Source of the DNA: an uncultured Spartobacteria bacterium
GTDB lineage: Bacteria; Verrucomicrobiota; Verrucomicrobiia; Chthoniobacterales; Chthoniobacteraceae
Direction: 5' to 3'
DNA: 64,000 bases
Assembly (NCBI GenBank): GCA_903933715.1
Contig: CAIZLD010000019.1
Span: 22,048-86,047, forward strand
Part shown: one piece after another, positions 45,626 through 53,458 of the stretch
Layout of the letters: every line of letters starts with the position of its first letter
Numbering within the stretch: the first letter of the stretch is position 1
Notes under the pieces: model-generated
Database searches by the model: none
The model's input: only the letters and a program-made list of their open reading frames with translations
Told to the model about the DNA's origin: nothing
Position numbers and translations under genes: made by a program

Positions 45626-46779
45626 ATCGCAAGATACGTTACGGAATGGTGGGTGGCGGACGCGGAGCCTTCATCGGAGCAGTGCACCGCATCGCAGCCG
45701 CGCTGGACGGCCAGATCGAACTGGTTTGCGGCGCGTTCTCCGCTGATCCGGAAAAATCGAAGCAAAGCGGCGCGGACCTTTTTCTGCCGCCGCAACGATG
45801 CTATGGAAGCTACGAGGAAATGATCCGCACGGAAAAAGGGCTCCCGGCCGACCAACGCATGGACTTCGTGGCGATTGTCACCCCCAACCATATGCATTTC
45901 CCGCCCGCGAAACTGGCGCTGGAAAACGGGTTCCATGTGCTCTCGGACAAGCCCGCCACGTTCAATCTCTCCGAGGCTCGCGAACTCGGCGCTCTGGTGC
46001 AACAGACCGGGCTGCTTTACGGGCTCACCCACAACTACACCGGATATCCGCTAGTGAAGGAAGCGCGCGACCTCGTGCGTTCGGGGCGGCTTGGCAAGAT
46101 TCGCAAAATTGTTGCCGAGTATCCGCAAGGCTGGCTCTCCACAAGGCTCGAAGAGAGCGGCCAAAAGCAAGCGGCATGGCGCACCGATCCGGCGCGTTCA
46201 GGCGCGGCAGGTTGTGTGGGCGACATCGGCACCCATGCGGAAAACCTCGCTGAATACGTCACCGGGCTCAAAATCAGCGAGCTTGCCGCCGATCTCACCA
46301 CCTTCGTGGACGGACGTCTGCTGGATGACGACGCCAACCTCCTTCTCCGGTTTGAGGGCGGTGCAAAAGGGGTGCTCCATTGCAGCCAGATCAGCGTCGG
46401 CGAGGAAAACAACCTCAGCCTCCGCGTCTATGGCGAAAAGGGCGGCCTGGAATGGCACCAGCGCGAACCCAATACGCTGCTGGTGAAATGGCACGACCAA
46501 CCCGCGCAAATTTATCGCACGGCATCGGCCTACCTCGGCGCAAACGCCGCCACAGCCACGCGCACCCCAGCCGGCCACCCCGAAGGTTATCTGGAGGCGT
46601 TCGCCAATATTTACCGCAGCTTCGCCGCAACAATCCGCGCCCGTTCGGAAGGTCGCGAGCCGACAGAAATCGAAAACGATTTTCCCAAAATCCAGGACGG
46701 AATCCGCGGCATGGCGTTTATTGAGGCGGTAGTCGCCTCAGGCAAAGCCAATGCCGCCTGGACCAAACTGTCCGTTTAA
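45622..46779 (+). CDS. Gfo/Idh/MocA-family oxidoreductase
   Basis: A 385-residue dehydrogenase. The N-terminal [20 protein letters not shown] is a long-loop Rossmann motif. [18 protein letters not shown] carries the Lys-Pro pair with Asp for Glu, and [20 protein letters not shown] and [20 protein letters not shown] follow. This sequence type is common beside AP_endonuc_2 isomerases in carbohydrate operons of Verrucomicrobiota and rhizobia. The substrate is not assigned. Confidence 0.9.
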   Translation: MNRKIRYGMVGGGRGAFIGAVHRIAAALDGQIELVCGAFSADPEKSKQSGADLFLPPQRCYGSYEEMIRTEKGLPADQRMDFVAIVTPNHMHFPPAKLALENGFHVLSDKPATFNLSEARELGALVQQTGLLYGLTHNYTGYPLVKEARDLVRSGRLGKIRKIVAEYPQGWLSTRLEESGQKQAAWRTDPARSGAAGCVGDIGTHAENLAEYVTGLKISELAADLTTFVDGRLLDDDANLLLRFEGGAKGVLHCSQISVGEENNLSLRVYGEKGGLEWHQREPNTLLVKWHDQPAQIYRTASAYLGANAATATRTPAGHPEGYLEAFANIYRSFAATIRARSEGREPTEIENDFPKIQDGIRGMAFIEAVVASGKANAAWTKLSV

Positions 46780-46801
46780 TCCTCCACAACATCCCTCCTC
46801 C

Positions 46802-47794
46802 ATGTCACGTCCCGTCACCCTCTTCACCGGCCAATGGGCCGATCTCCCGCTCGAAACCCTGCTCCCAAAGGTCAAATCCTTTGGCTACGATGGCGTGGAA
46901 CTCGCCTGCTGGGGGGATCATTTCGATGTCTCAAAAGCCGATCAGGCTTACTGCGATGCCAAGCGCGCCCTGCTCGCCAGGCACGGCATGCAATGCTATG
47001 CCATCTCCACGCATCTGGTCGGCCAGGCGGTGTGCGACAACATCGACGCCCGCCATCAGCAAATCCTCCCGCCGCACGTTTGGGGCGATGGCGACCCGGA
47101 GGGAGTCCGCCAGCGCGCTGCCGCCGAGATCATCCGCACCGCAGAAGCCGCCAAGCGATTCGGCGTCAGCGTGGTTAACGGGTTCACCGGCTCATCCATC
47201 TGGCATCTCTGCTATAGTTTTCCGCCGGTGCTCCCGGGGCAAATAGAAGCCGGCTACCAAGACTTCGCCAAACGCTGGACGCCGATCTTCGATGCATTCC
47301 AAAAGCTCGGCATCCGTTTTGCACTGGAGGTCCATCCCACCGAAATTGCGTTCGACATCAGCTCGGCTCAACGCGCACTCGCGGCCGTCAACCACCATCC
47401 GGCATTCGGCTTTAATTACGACCCGTCCCATTTCGGCTACCAAGGGGTGGATTATGTCGCCTTTCTCCGCAAATTTAGCGACCGCATTTTCCATGTTCAC
47501 ATGAAGGATGCTGCATGGAACCTCGGCTCCGAGGCAGGTGTCTTCGGCGGCCATGTGGACTTTCACAGACCCGAGCGCTACTGGGATTTCAAGAGCGTGG
47601 GACGCGGCTGCATCAACTTCGAAAAGATCATCCGTGCGCTCAACGACATCGACTACAATGGTCCGTTGAGCGTGGAATGGGAAGACGGCGGGATGGATCG
47701 CGAATACGGGGCCGCCGAAAGCTGCGCCAACGTCAGGCGGCTGGACTTCCCGCCTTCGCGGATCGTTTTCGACGAGCAGTTCGCAAAAAAATAA
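46802..47794 (+). CDS. Sugar phosphate isomerase/epimerase (xylose isomerase-like TIM barrel) 2
   Basis: A 330-residue TIM-barrel protein, larger than copy 1. It begins [20 protein letters not shown] and has [43 protein letters not shown] (metal ligand Glu), [32 protein letters not shown] and [15 protein letters not shown]. All the metal-ligand positions of the fold appear intact. The start at 46802 replaces the track start, which overlaps the upstream gene. Last gene of the operon; a hairpin follows. Confidence 0.88.
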   Translation: MSRPVTLFTGQWADLPLETLLPKVKSFGYDGVELACWGDHFDVSKADQAYCDAKRALLARHGMQCYAISTHLVGQAVCDNIDARHQQILPPHVWGDGDPEGVRQRAAAEIIRTAEAAKRFGVSVVNGFTGSSIWHLCYSFPPVLPGQIEAGYQDFAKRWTPIFDAFQKLGIRFALEVHPTEIAFDISSAQRALAAVNHHPAFGFNYDPSHFGYQGVDYVAFLRKFSDRIFHVHMKDAAWNLGSEAGVFGGHVDFHRPERYWDFKSVGRGCINFEKIIRALNDIDYNGPLSVEWEDGGMDREYGAAESCANVRRLDFPPSRIVFDEQFAKK

Positions 47795-47824
47795 ACCCGT
47801 CTTGCCAGAATCGAGGACTACGGG

Positions 47825-47840
47825 CGTCTTTTAGAAGACG
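47825..47840. terminator. Short palindromic hairpin after the sugar operon
   Basis: CGTCTTTTAGAAGACG is a perfect 6-bp stem with a TTAG loop, followed by TTTAG. It is weak as a terminator and lies between convergent reading frames. Confidence 0.4.
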
Positions 47841-47841
47841 T

Positions 47842-48069
47842 TTAGAACCCCGCGTCGAGCAATTCGTTCACGCGTTCTGGCGGGCGGGCAACGACCGCGC
47901 GTTCAACGGCGATGACAATGGGGCGTTGGAGCAAAATCGGAAATTGGGCGATGGCGGCGAAAAGTTCAGCGTCGGCCTTACTGGGATCGGCGAGGTTCAA
48001 TGCGGCGTATTCGTCTTCGTTATCGCGAAGGATGTCGCGGGCCGGTAAGCCGAGTGCCCGGAGTGTTTC
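47842..48069 (-). pseudogene. arsC: Arsenate reductase (ArsC, glutaredoxin type), C-terminal remnant
   Basis: The frame reads LETLRALGLPARDILRDNED, then EYAALNLADPSKADAELFAA and FPILLQRPIVIAVERAVVAR before PPERVNELL. This is the second half of Spx/ArsC-type arsenate reductase, including the conserved P.L.QRPI and RPPE segments. The N-terminal CxxxxxR catalytic half is missing. The homology begins immediately where a response-regulator remnant ends, so it is a deletion junction. The 87-residue track ORF is a chimera. Confidence 0.7.
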
Positions 48070-48201
48070 TAGCGCCGCTTGAGACGGTCCGCACCTTGTA
48101 ACCACTCTGCCTTAAAACCGCAGCCAAAGTTTCAGATTTTCTAAAGCGTCATCCATCACAAGGATACCGGGCGCGTTTGCGCGGAAAAGCCGGTCATTCA
48201 T
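48070..48201 (-). pseudogene. Response-regulator receiver domain, N-terminal remnant
   Basis: An ATG at 48201 opens a frame beginning NDRLFRANAPGILVMDDALE and then NLKLWLRF before a stop. A frameshift restores RQSGYKVRTVSSGAR. ILV-DD--ENL-LL---L---GY-VR-VSSG is the start of a two-component receiver domain. The phosphorylated Asp and everything after it are absent because the arsC fragment follows. It probably formed an operon with the sensor-kinase remnant just upstream. Confidence 0.65.
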
Positions 48202-48210
48202 TTTCACTGT

Positions 48211-48500
48211 TTAACTATTTTTACGTGTTGGTTTGTTTGGACGATTAAGGAACCGCAAAAGGGCTTTGGCATCAAACTGTTCGGCCAGATTGATAAGTTT
48301 TTGAGCACGGAGGGCATCTTGGGAGGCGATCTCATTGACGAGCTTCTCCACCAAGTCAAAATCCGCAAGCAACACGGCTTCCCTCATTTTGGCAATCCAT
48401 GAATCGGGGAGCCCCTCAGTGGAAAGTTCCTTCCGCTCCATCGCTTCCACTTTTGGGGCCGACTCCGCTTCTTCAAATTTGAAGTCGGCTTCAAGAAGCT
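48211..48500 (-). pseudogene. Hybrid sensor histidine kinase, C-terminal tail remnant
   Basis: The frame from about 48500 gives LLEADFKFEEAESAPKVEAM and then LPDSWIAKMREAVLLADFDL and VEKLVNEIASQDALRAQKLI. This resembles the helical C-terminal tail found after the receiver/Hpt part of hybrid sensor kinases. No kinase or HATPase domain precedes it in the window, since the riboswitch region starts at about 48540. It therefore looks like a truncated gene. A free-standing 79-residue protein is possible but less likely. Confidence 0.5.
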
Positions 48501-48539
48501 TGCCAGCAGAACCTCACCCGCGCTATCAATCACCCGTCA

Positions 48540-48700
48540 TTTACAATGACGCGTGTCGGTGCCGGGAACGCCGTGAGAATCGGCGACAGTGCCGCTACTG
48601 TAACTGGATACGAAACCTCAATAGCCACTCGGCCCTGTCAAGGCCGGGGAAGGCGAGGCGGTAGGCTCGAAGCCAGAAGTCAGGATATCGGTCGATACGC
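48540..48700 (+). ncRNA. Cobalamin (B12) riboswitch
   Basis: The core GAATCGGCGACAGTGCCGCT, followed by ACTGTAACTGG, then GGCCGGGGAAGGCG and the 3' B12 box GAAGCCAGAAGTCAGGAT, matches the adenosylcobalamin aptamer order. It lies on the + strand about 290 nt before the small peptide gene cbpA. Such an element normally represses its gene when cobalamin is plentiful. Confidence 0.88.
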
Positions 48701-48985
48701 GCAGAAAGAATTGAGCCTTCGAACCAAAGGAAATCACGTGTCTAATCATTTGTCATTTCAATGCCCTCGCGAGCCAGCGCTCGCGCAGGGGTATTCCCGC
48801 TGCCTGTAATTCCGCCCGCTATCCTGCCCGTTGAACGCCCCCGTCGTTCGCGTTTGGCAGTTGCTTGAATTCGCAGGAATTTTCGCGTGACGCTTGCTGT
48901 TGTATTGCGCCTCGCGCGTCCTGCAACCGTTTTGCACGCGCGCCCTGCGCGGCGGCAATAATCAAGAAAAGGAGGTGAGAATCGT
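48701..48985 (+). other. Leader region between riboswitch and cbpA
   Basis: This 285-nt stretch holds no gene I can support. It contains GCGAGCCAGCGCTCGC, a candidate expression-platform hairpin, at about 48767-48782, and alternating GC-rich segments up to the strong AGGAGGTGAG ribosome-binding site of cbpA. A 35-codon ORF starting ATGCCCTCGCGAGCC is present but looks non-coding. Confidence 0.4.
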
Positions 48986-49099
48986 TTGAAAACAGAAAAA
49001 TCCAGCAAGAAGAAGGAAGTCATTGCCATTCGCAAGAGTTGCAAGGCGACCGGAACCGGCCTCTCCCATTACGTCATGATGGAAGCGCCCAAGAAATAA
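48986..49099 (+). CDS. cbpA: CbpA-like modified-peptide precursor (RiPP)
   Basis: A 37-residue peptide, absent from the track. It uses a TTG start 6 bp after a perfect AGGAGGTGAG ribosome-binding site. The N-terminus is Lys-rich (MKTEKSSKKKEVIAIR) and the C-terminal half is KSCKATGTGLSHYVMMEAP. It has one Cys, a Gly/Thr-rich motif and an aromatic/His segment. From memory this resembles the CbpA family, whose partner is a radical SAM/SPASM enzyme (CbpB) and which lies downstream of cobalamin riboswitches. All three elements are together here. The product and role of CbpA are, to my knowledge, unknown. Confidence 0.8.
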   Translation: MKTEKSSKKKEVIAIRKSCKATGTGLSHYVMMEAPKK

Positions 49100-49115
49100 A
49101 CTGAAAGAACCGAAA

Positions 49116-49153
49116 GCTGCGCCAGGCCACCCGCGGTGGCGGTCTGGCGCAGC
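49116..49153 (+). promoter_or_regulatory. Long hairpin between cbpA and cbpB
   Basis: GCTGCGCCAG pairs perfectly with CTGGCGCAGC, enclosing an inner GCCACC/GGTGGC stem. The hairpin lies 17 bp after the cbpA stop and has no T-run. It could be a partial terminator or an mRNA-stabilising/processing element that keeps the peptide in excess over the enzyme. Confidence 0.55.
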
Positions 49154-49214
49154 CAAAAGCCTCATCCACCCGCCGCCGCACTCAACTTCACCCAATTCCA
49201 AACCCGCTTTCCTT

Positions 49215-50197
49215 ATGAAAACCGACTCCATCCCCAGCCGCGCCGCATCGCGTGGCATTCACTTTAACTCCGGCAAAGGCCCCACCCTCCAGCCTCTGGA
49301 TATCGGTCACGCCGACTACGCCGCCGTCATCGATCCCGATACCGCATTCTGGGCGCTTCTGCGCAAAGACAAGCTCGCCGACGCCTTTACCGAAGGGACG
49401 TTTCTGGAGAGCTACCGCGCCAAGGCCGCCTCGTTCGCCGAAGAAATGAACGTGCTGCGTTTCGGGCTCAAACCTTCCTGCGTTTACTTTACCCCAACCA
49501 CAGCGTCATCTGCACCGTCACGCAGCAGAACATGGAACAGCTCGTCGCGATTGTGGACTTTTTCCACGAACGCGAGGTCCCCACCTGCATGCTCAACCCC
49601 GTGCGCTGCACCCGCGAAGGAGCGCGCGAAATCAAGCCGCTCGACCATGAAATGTCCGCCCATTACCTGCGCGCCCTGGATCGCACTTTCGATCTCTACC
49701 AAAATACGGGACGTAAACTCGTGGTGGCAAATTTCGCCAACATCCTCATCTCCATCCTCGCACCTCAGGCGCGCCGCCTCATGTGCGACATCTCGCCCTG
49801 CGGCGGCGGACGCTCCTTCTTCGCCGTGGCGGCGGGCGGGGACATGTTTCCGTGCAGCGAATTCATTGGGCTGCCGGAGTTCAAGGGCGGGAATCTCTTC
49901 CGCGACAACATCGACGCCGTGCTCGCCACCCCCGCCTTCCGCAAAGTCTCCGAGCGCAAGGTGGAAGCCATCGACCCGTGCAACCGCTGTGCCATCCGGC
50001 ATTTCTGCGGCTCGCCCTGTCCGGCGGAAGCGCACGAGATGAATGGTGCAATGACCCAGCCCGGCGCGTTTTGCGAACTCTACGAGGAACAAGTCCGCTA
50101 CGCTTTCCGGCTCATCGCCGAAGAGCGCCAGGACGCCTTCCTCTGGGACGGCTGGGACAAGGATACCCGGACCACCCTGGAGATGCTCTCGCTGTAA
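49215..50197 (+). pseudogene. cbpB: CbpB-like radical SAM/SPASM peptide maturase, core deleted and frameshifted
   Basis: The first part (49215 to about 49496) encodes an N-terminal domain ending MNVLRFGLKPSCVYFTP, exactly where radical SAM maturases continue NPT..CNLxCxYC. Instead the reading jumps to another frame that resumes NHSVICTVTQQNMEQLVAIV and runs through a complete SPASM domain (CDISPCGGGRS, GDMFPCSEFIG, CNRCAIRHFCGSPCPAEAHE) to 50197. The CxxxCxxC cluster and roughly 150 residues of the barrel are missing. The two remaining parts total about 327 residues, against roughly 470 expected. The enzyme as written cannot be active. Biological deletion or assembly collapse are both possible. 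Confidence 0.82.
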
Positions 50198-50245
50198 CGA
50201 AACCACCCGGACGGTTTCTAGTATCGAAGCAGTCCGGTTGTATTC

Positions 50246-50283
50246 AGGAAGCCCCCGCGTCAGAAATGGTGCGGGGGCTTCCT
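50246..50283. terminator. Strong bidirectional terminator between cbpB and DUF2249 gene
   Basis: AGGAAGCCCCCGC pairs over 13 bp with GCGGGGGCTTCCT around a 12-nt loop. It lies 48 bp after the cbpB stop and 40 bp from the convergent DUF2249 stop. Confidence 0.8.
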
Positions 50284-50323
50284 GCTAATTTGAAATTAAC
50301 CCAAAGGGCGCTTGTGTCCTAAT

Positions 50324-50626
50324 TTAATGAGAACAGGCGCATCCTTCTTCCCCGGCCAGGCCGCTCGGGCCTTGATCTCGGAGTTTTGTAATCCGGATCA
50401 GCCAGTCGGGGCCTTCCTGGAGGTATTCCCAGCCAAACCCGGCGGGAAACAACCCCTCGAATTTGCCCCGCAACGGTTGGGGGTCATGCGTGTTGCAGAG
50501 CACAAAGCATTCGCCCACAGCGAGCGCGTCGTAACGGGCGAAAATGCGGCCGTGTTTTTCCGTGCAGGAAAGTTCGCGCACATCCAACAGTTGAGCCGCC
50601 GGGATTTCTTGAATGGAAGTCGTCAT
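50324..50626 (-). CDS. DUF2249 domain protein
   Basis: A 100-residue protein of the DUF2249 family. LLDVRELSCTEKHGRIFARY carries the family DVR opening, followed by GECFVLCNTHDPQPLRGKFE and FGWEYLQEGPDWLIRITKL. The C-terminal GEEGCACSH adds a Cys-rich tail. DUF2249 proteins often sit beside hcp, norB or hemerythrin genes in denitrification and NO-stress loci. It lies 17 bp downstream of hcp and is probably co-transcribed with it. Confidence 0.85.
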   Translation of the reverse strand: MTTSIQEIPAAQLLDVRELSCTEKHGRIFARYDALAVGECFVLCNTHDPQPLRGKFEGLFPAGFGWEYLQEGPDWLIRITKLRDQGPSGLAGEEGCACSH

Positions 50627-50643
50627 ATACTGGAGAGTTACAA

Positions 50644-52299
50644 CTACGCAGCCACGGGAGTGAGGATCGCCTTGAGATCCCCTTCCGCCGTGCCGATGGG
50701 CATCAGGTTGAACTTTTCAGAAAGCACATTGAGCACGTTGGGAGTCACAAACGCCGGGAGGGTTGGCCCAAGCCGGATGTTGCGAATGCCAAGATGCAGC
50801 AGCGAAAGCAAAATGGCCACTGCCTTTTGCTCATACCATGAGAGGATCAACGAGAGCGGCAGATCGTTTACACCACATTGGAAAGCGTTCGCCAGCACCA
50901 CGGCGATCTGGATCGCGGAATAGGCGTCATTACATTGGCCGATGTCCAGCAGGCGGGGGATGCCGCCGATATCGCCGAACTCCAGCTTGTTGAACCGGTA
51001 TTTGCCACACGCGAGCGTCAGCACCACACAGTCCTTCGGCACGGCTTCGGCAAAATCCGTATAGTAATCCCGACCCGAGCGCGCCCCGTCGCAGCCGCCG
51101 ACGAGGAAGAAATGTTTAATCGCGCCCGCCTTCACCCCGGCGATCACCTGATCCGCCACGCTCAAGACGGCATTGCGGCCAAACCCGGTCAGGATCGTCT
51201 TGTCCGGACCATCCTCGGCAAAGCCCGGCGCGGCCAGCGCGGCTTCGATCACCGGAGAGAAATCGCTGTTGGAGACATGCTGCACTCCCGGCCAGCCAAC
51301 GCGCCCCGCGGAAAAGATGCGGTCGTGGTAGCTCGGCTGCGGTTCCTGGATGCAGTTGGTGGTCATCAGGATCGCTCCCGGGAACTGCGCAAACTCCACC
51401 TTTTGATCCTGCCACGCCCCGCCGTAATTGCCTGCCAGATGCGGGTATTTCTTGAGCGCGGGATAACCGTGCGCCGGGAGCATCTCCCCGTGCGTATAGA
51501 TGTTGATCCCTTTGCCTTCGGTCTGGATCAGGAGCGCCTCCAGATCGTGAAGGTCGTGCCCCGAGACAAGGATCGCCTTGCCCTTCAACGGCTCCACGCG
51601 CACGGGGGTGGGCACCGGGTGTCCGTAAGTGCTGGTGTGGGCGGCATCGAGCAGTTCCATCACCTTCAGATTGATCTCCCCGCAGCGCAGGCAATAGCCG
51701 ATCAGGCCGTCCACGGTGAGTTGACCGTCGGCGAGATAGCCGAGCGCTTCGCTGAAGAACGCATACACTTCCTCGGATTCATGGCCGAGCACCAGGGCAT
51801 GATCGGCATATGCCGCCGCTCCCTTGATCCCGTAGACGAGCAATTCCTGAAGGCCGCTTGCGTCCGGGCCGAACTGTTCGCGGCTGAACAGGATTGACAC
51901 CTGTCCGCCTTGTTTTACCAAACCCGCGAGATCGCTTGCTGGAGCCCAAAGTGCCGGGCCCTTCAGTGGCTCGGGGAGCTGGCCCGCCTGTCGCGCGGCG
52001 TTTTCATAAAGCGCCCTCGCCTCATCCCGCACGGTGGCGGCCCGCCGGAGCGCCCGCGCCAGGGCTTCGGCATCAAAGTTCACATTGGTCACCGTCAGGA
52101 ATAGCGCTTCGAGAATGAAACGGTCGATATTGCGATTCGAGGCTCCCAAGCAGCGGGCCCGCGTAGCGTATTGAGCGATCCCTTTGGCCGCGTGAACCAG
52201 CAAATCCTGCAAGCAGGCCGATTGTTCATCCTTGCCGCAAACGCCAGAGCTGATGCAGCCGGTTCCCTTGGAGGTTTGTTCACATTGAAAGCAAAACAT
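50644..52299 (-). CDS. hcp: Hydroxylamine reductase (hybrid cluster protein)
   Basis: A 551-residue cytosolic Fe-S protein that reduces hydroxylamine or NO (S-nitrosylation roles in E. coli). The N-terminal ligand pattern is C3-x2-C6-x8-C15-x5-C21 ([20 protein letters not shown]). Hybrid-cluster ligands lie in [15 protein letters not shown], the [12 protein letters not shown] region, and [20 protein letters not shown] with [14 protein letters not shown]. The ATG at 52299 begins the family N-terminus; the track start adds 10 residues. Divergent from an Fnr/Dnr-type regulator with a matching box in between. Confidence 0.95.
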   Translation of the reverse strand: MFCFQCEQTSKGTGCISSGVCGKDEQSACLQDLLVHAAKGIAQYATRARCLGASNRNIDRFILEALFLTVTNVNFDAEALARALRRAATVRDEARALYENAARQAGQLPEPLKGPALWAPASDLAGLVKQGGQVSILFSREQFGPDASGLQELLVYGIKGAAAYADHALVLGHESEEVYAFFSEALGYLADGQLTVDGLIGYCLRCGEINLKVMELLDAAHTSTYGHPVPTPVRVEPLKGKAILVSGHDLHDLEALLIQTEGKGINIYTHGEMLPAHGYPALKKYPHLAGNYGGAWQDQKVEFAQFPGAILMTTNCIQEPQPSYHDRIFSAGRVGWPGVQHVSNSDFSPVIEAALAAPGFAEDGPDKTILTGFGRNAVLSVADQVIAGVKAGAIKHFFLVGGCDGARSGRDYYTDFAEAVPKDCVVLTLACGKYRFNKLEFGDIGGIPRLLDIGQCNDAYSAIQIAVVLANAFQCGVNDLPLSLILSWYEQKAVAILLSLLHLGIRNIRLGPTLPAFVTPNVLNVLSEKFNLMPIGTAEGDLKAILTPVAA

Positions 52300-52357
52300 A
52301 GGTAGTGGAGTGATTGAAGGTTCGCGCAAAATCTAACCCGCCACCGCCCGCCGCGCC

Positions 52358-52371
52358 TTGACCCACGTCAA
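52358..52371. promoter_or_regulatory. Fnr/Dnr-type operator between hcp and its regulator
   Basis: TTGACCCACGTCAA is a perfect palindrome (TTGAC-N4-GTCAA), the half-site arrangement recognised by Fnr, Dnr and Nnr proteins. It lies 59-72 bp before the hcp start and 70-83 bp before the regulator start. Confidence 0.78.
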
Positions 52372-52440
52372 GCTTTCCGCAGATTCTTTCGTGTACTCTT
52401 TCCACGCGACGAACCCTCTGGCTTATGATAGGGGTCGCTC

Positions 52441-53181
52441 GTGACCACGCTGCAATCTCTTCAACTCAGCGGGCGAGCCAACGCCCTCCGCGCATGCCAG
52501 CTCTTCAGCGGGTTGCCGCAGGAAGGGGTGCTGTCCATCGCCGGATTCGTCGTCCCGCGCCTGTTGGAAAAGGAAGAAACATTGTTTCGCGAAGGAGAAC
52601 GCTGCGATGGGTTCTACGTCGTCCAGAGCGGAGCGATCAAGGTCCACCGGGTCAACGCCATGGGCAAGGAACAGGTCATCTCGGTTTTCCGGGCGGGTCA
52701 GTCCTTTGCCGAAGCGGCACTGGTGAGCGAGGGAGGTTATCCTGCGGATGCCTGTGCCATCGAACCCTCCAGCGTGTTGCGGGTGCCAAAAGCCGACTTT
52801 ACGGAGCTGCTTCGCGCCCAACCGGAACTGGCGTTCCGGATGCTCGCTTCCATGAGCCAGCATTTGCGGGGGTTGGTGGGACTGCTAGACGATCTCAAGC
52901 TCAAGGATGTGGAGTCCCGGCTGGCCCATTGGCTGCTCAAAAAATGCCCCAAGCCCCCCGGCACAGCTCCGGTGGAACTCAAACTCCGTCAGACCAAACG
53001 CGTGCTGGCGGCGGAACTTGGCACGGCGAGTGAAACGCTTTCGCGCACGCTCGCGAAGTTCCGCGACCGTGATCTCATCCAAGTAAACGGCAACACGATC
53101 ACCGTGATCGATCCTTCTCGTTTGGATGAACTGCTGCGGTGGAATCTGGGAGAAAATCTTCGGAAATCTCAAAATTCGTAA
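52441..53181 (+). CDS. Crp/Fnr-family transcriptional regulator (Dnr/NnrR-like)
   Basis: A 246-residue regulator, GTG start. The N-terminal cyclic-nucleotide-binding fold includes EGERCDGFYVVQSGAIKVHR, followed by the dimer helix and a C-terminal HTH. The recognition helix reads ASETLSRTLAKF, with the E-xx-S-R pattern that in Fnr contacts TTGAT half-sites. The N-terminus lacks the Fnr cysteine cluster (only one Cys among the first 24 residues), so it is more likely a Dnr/NnrR-type sensor of NO, perhaps through haem. It probably controls hcp and itself through the box upstream. Confidence 0.88.
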   Translation: MTTLQSLQLSGRANALRACQLFSGLPQEGVLSIAGFVVPRLLEKEETLFREGERCDGFYVVQSGAIKVHRVNAMGKEQVISVFRAGQSFAEAALVSEGGYPADACAIEPSSVLRVPKADFTELLRAQPELAFRMLASMSQHLRGLVGLLDDLKLKDVESRLAHWLLKKCPKPPGTAPVELKLRQTKRVLAAELGTASETLSRTLAKFRDRDLIQVNGNTITVIDPSRLDELLRWNLGENLRKSQNS

Positions 53182-53203
53182 GAACTGCCTAATCTGGATT
53201 TGA

Positions 53204-53252
53204 CACCCCGCAACCGGGGTGAGCATCAAAGATAAAAAAACCGCCGATCTGG
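53204..53252 (+). terminator. Two hairpins downstream of the Crp/Fnr gene
   Basis: CACCCCG/CGGGGTG (loop CAAC) is followed, after an A-rich stretch, by CCGCC/GGCGG with loop GATCT. Together they form a plausible termination region for the regulator gene. Confidence 0.5.
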
Positions 53253-53458
53253 CGGGGATATGGGGGCGTGAACGAGTTTAACTATTTAGTATGAAAAAAC
53301 TCACCCTCGAAAAAACGGAATTCACAGCGGCAAGCCTGCCGCGAGGAAAGGTTTGCGAACCATCAATGTCAGGTGATTCGAGTGCGAGGCTGATGGCATG
53401 TCCAACACAAGTGAACTGCGAGCAAGCACCGTCATGCAAGTTGCCCGTCCGAGTTTGG

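Noticed and set aside
48767-48874. 35-codon ORF in the cbpA leader
   Set aside because: Pro/Arg-rich composition and position between riboswitch and cbpA suggest expression-platform sequence rather than a gene.
50878-51897. 339-aa plus-strand ORF opposite hcp
   Set aside because: It is an antisense shadow of hydroxylamine reductase. Repeated Gly/His/Arg-rich sequence without motifs.
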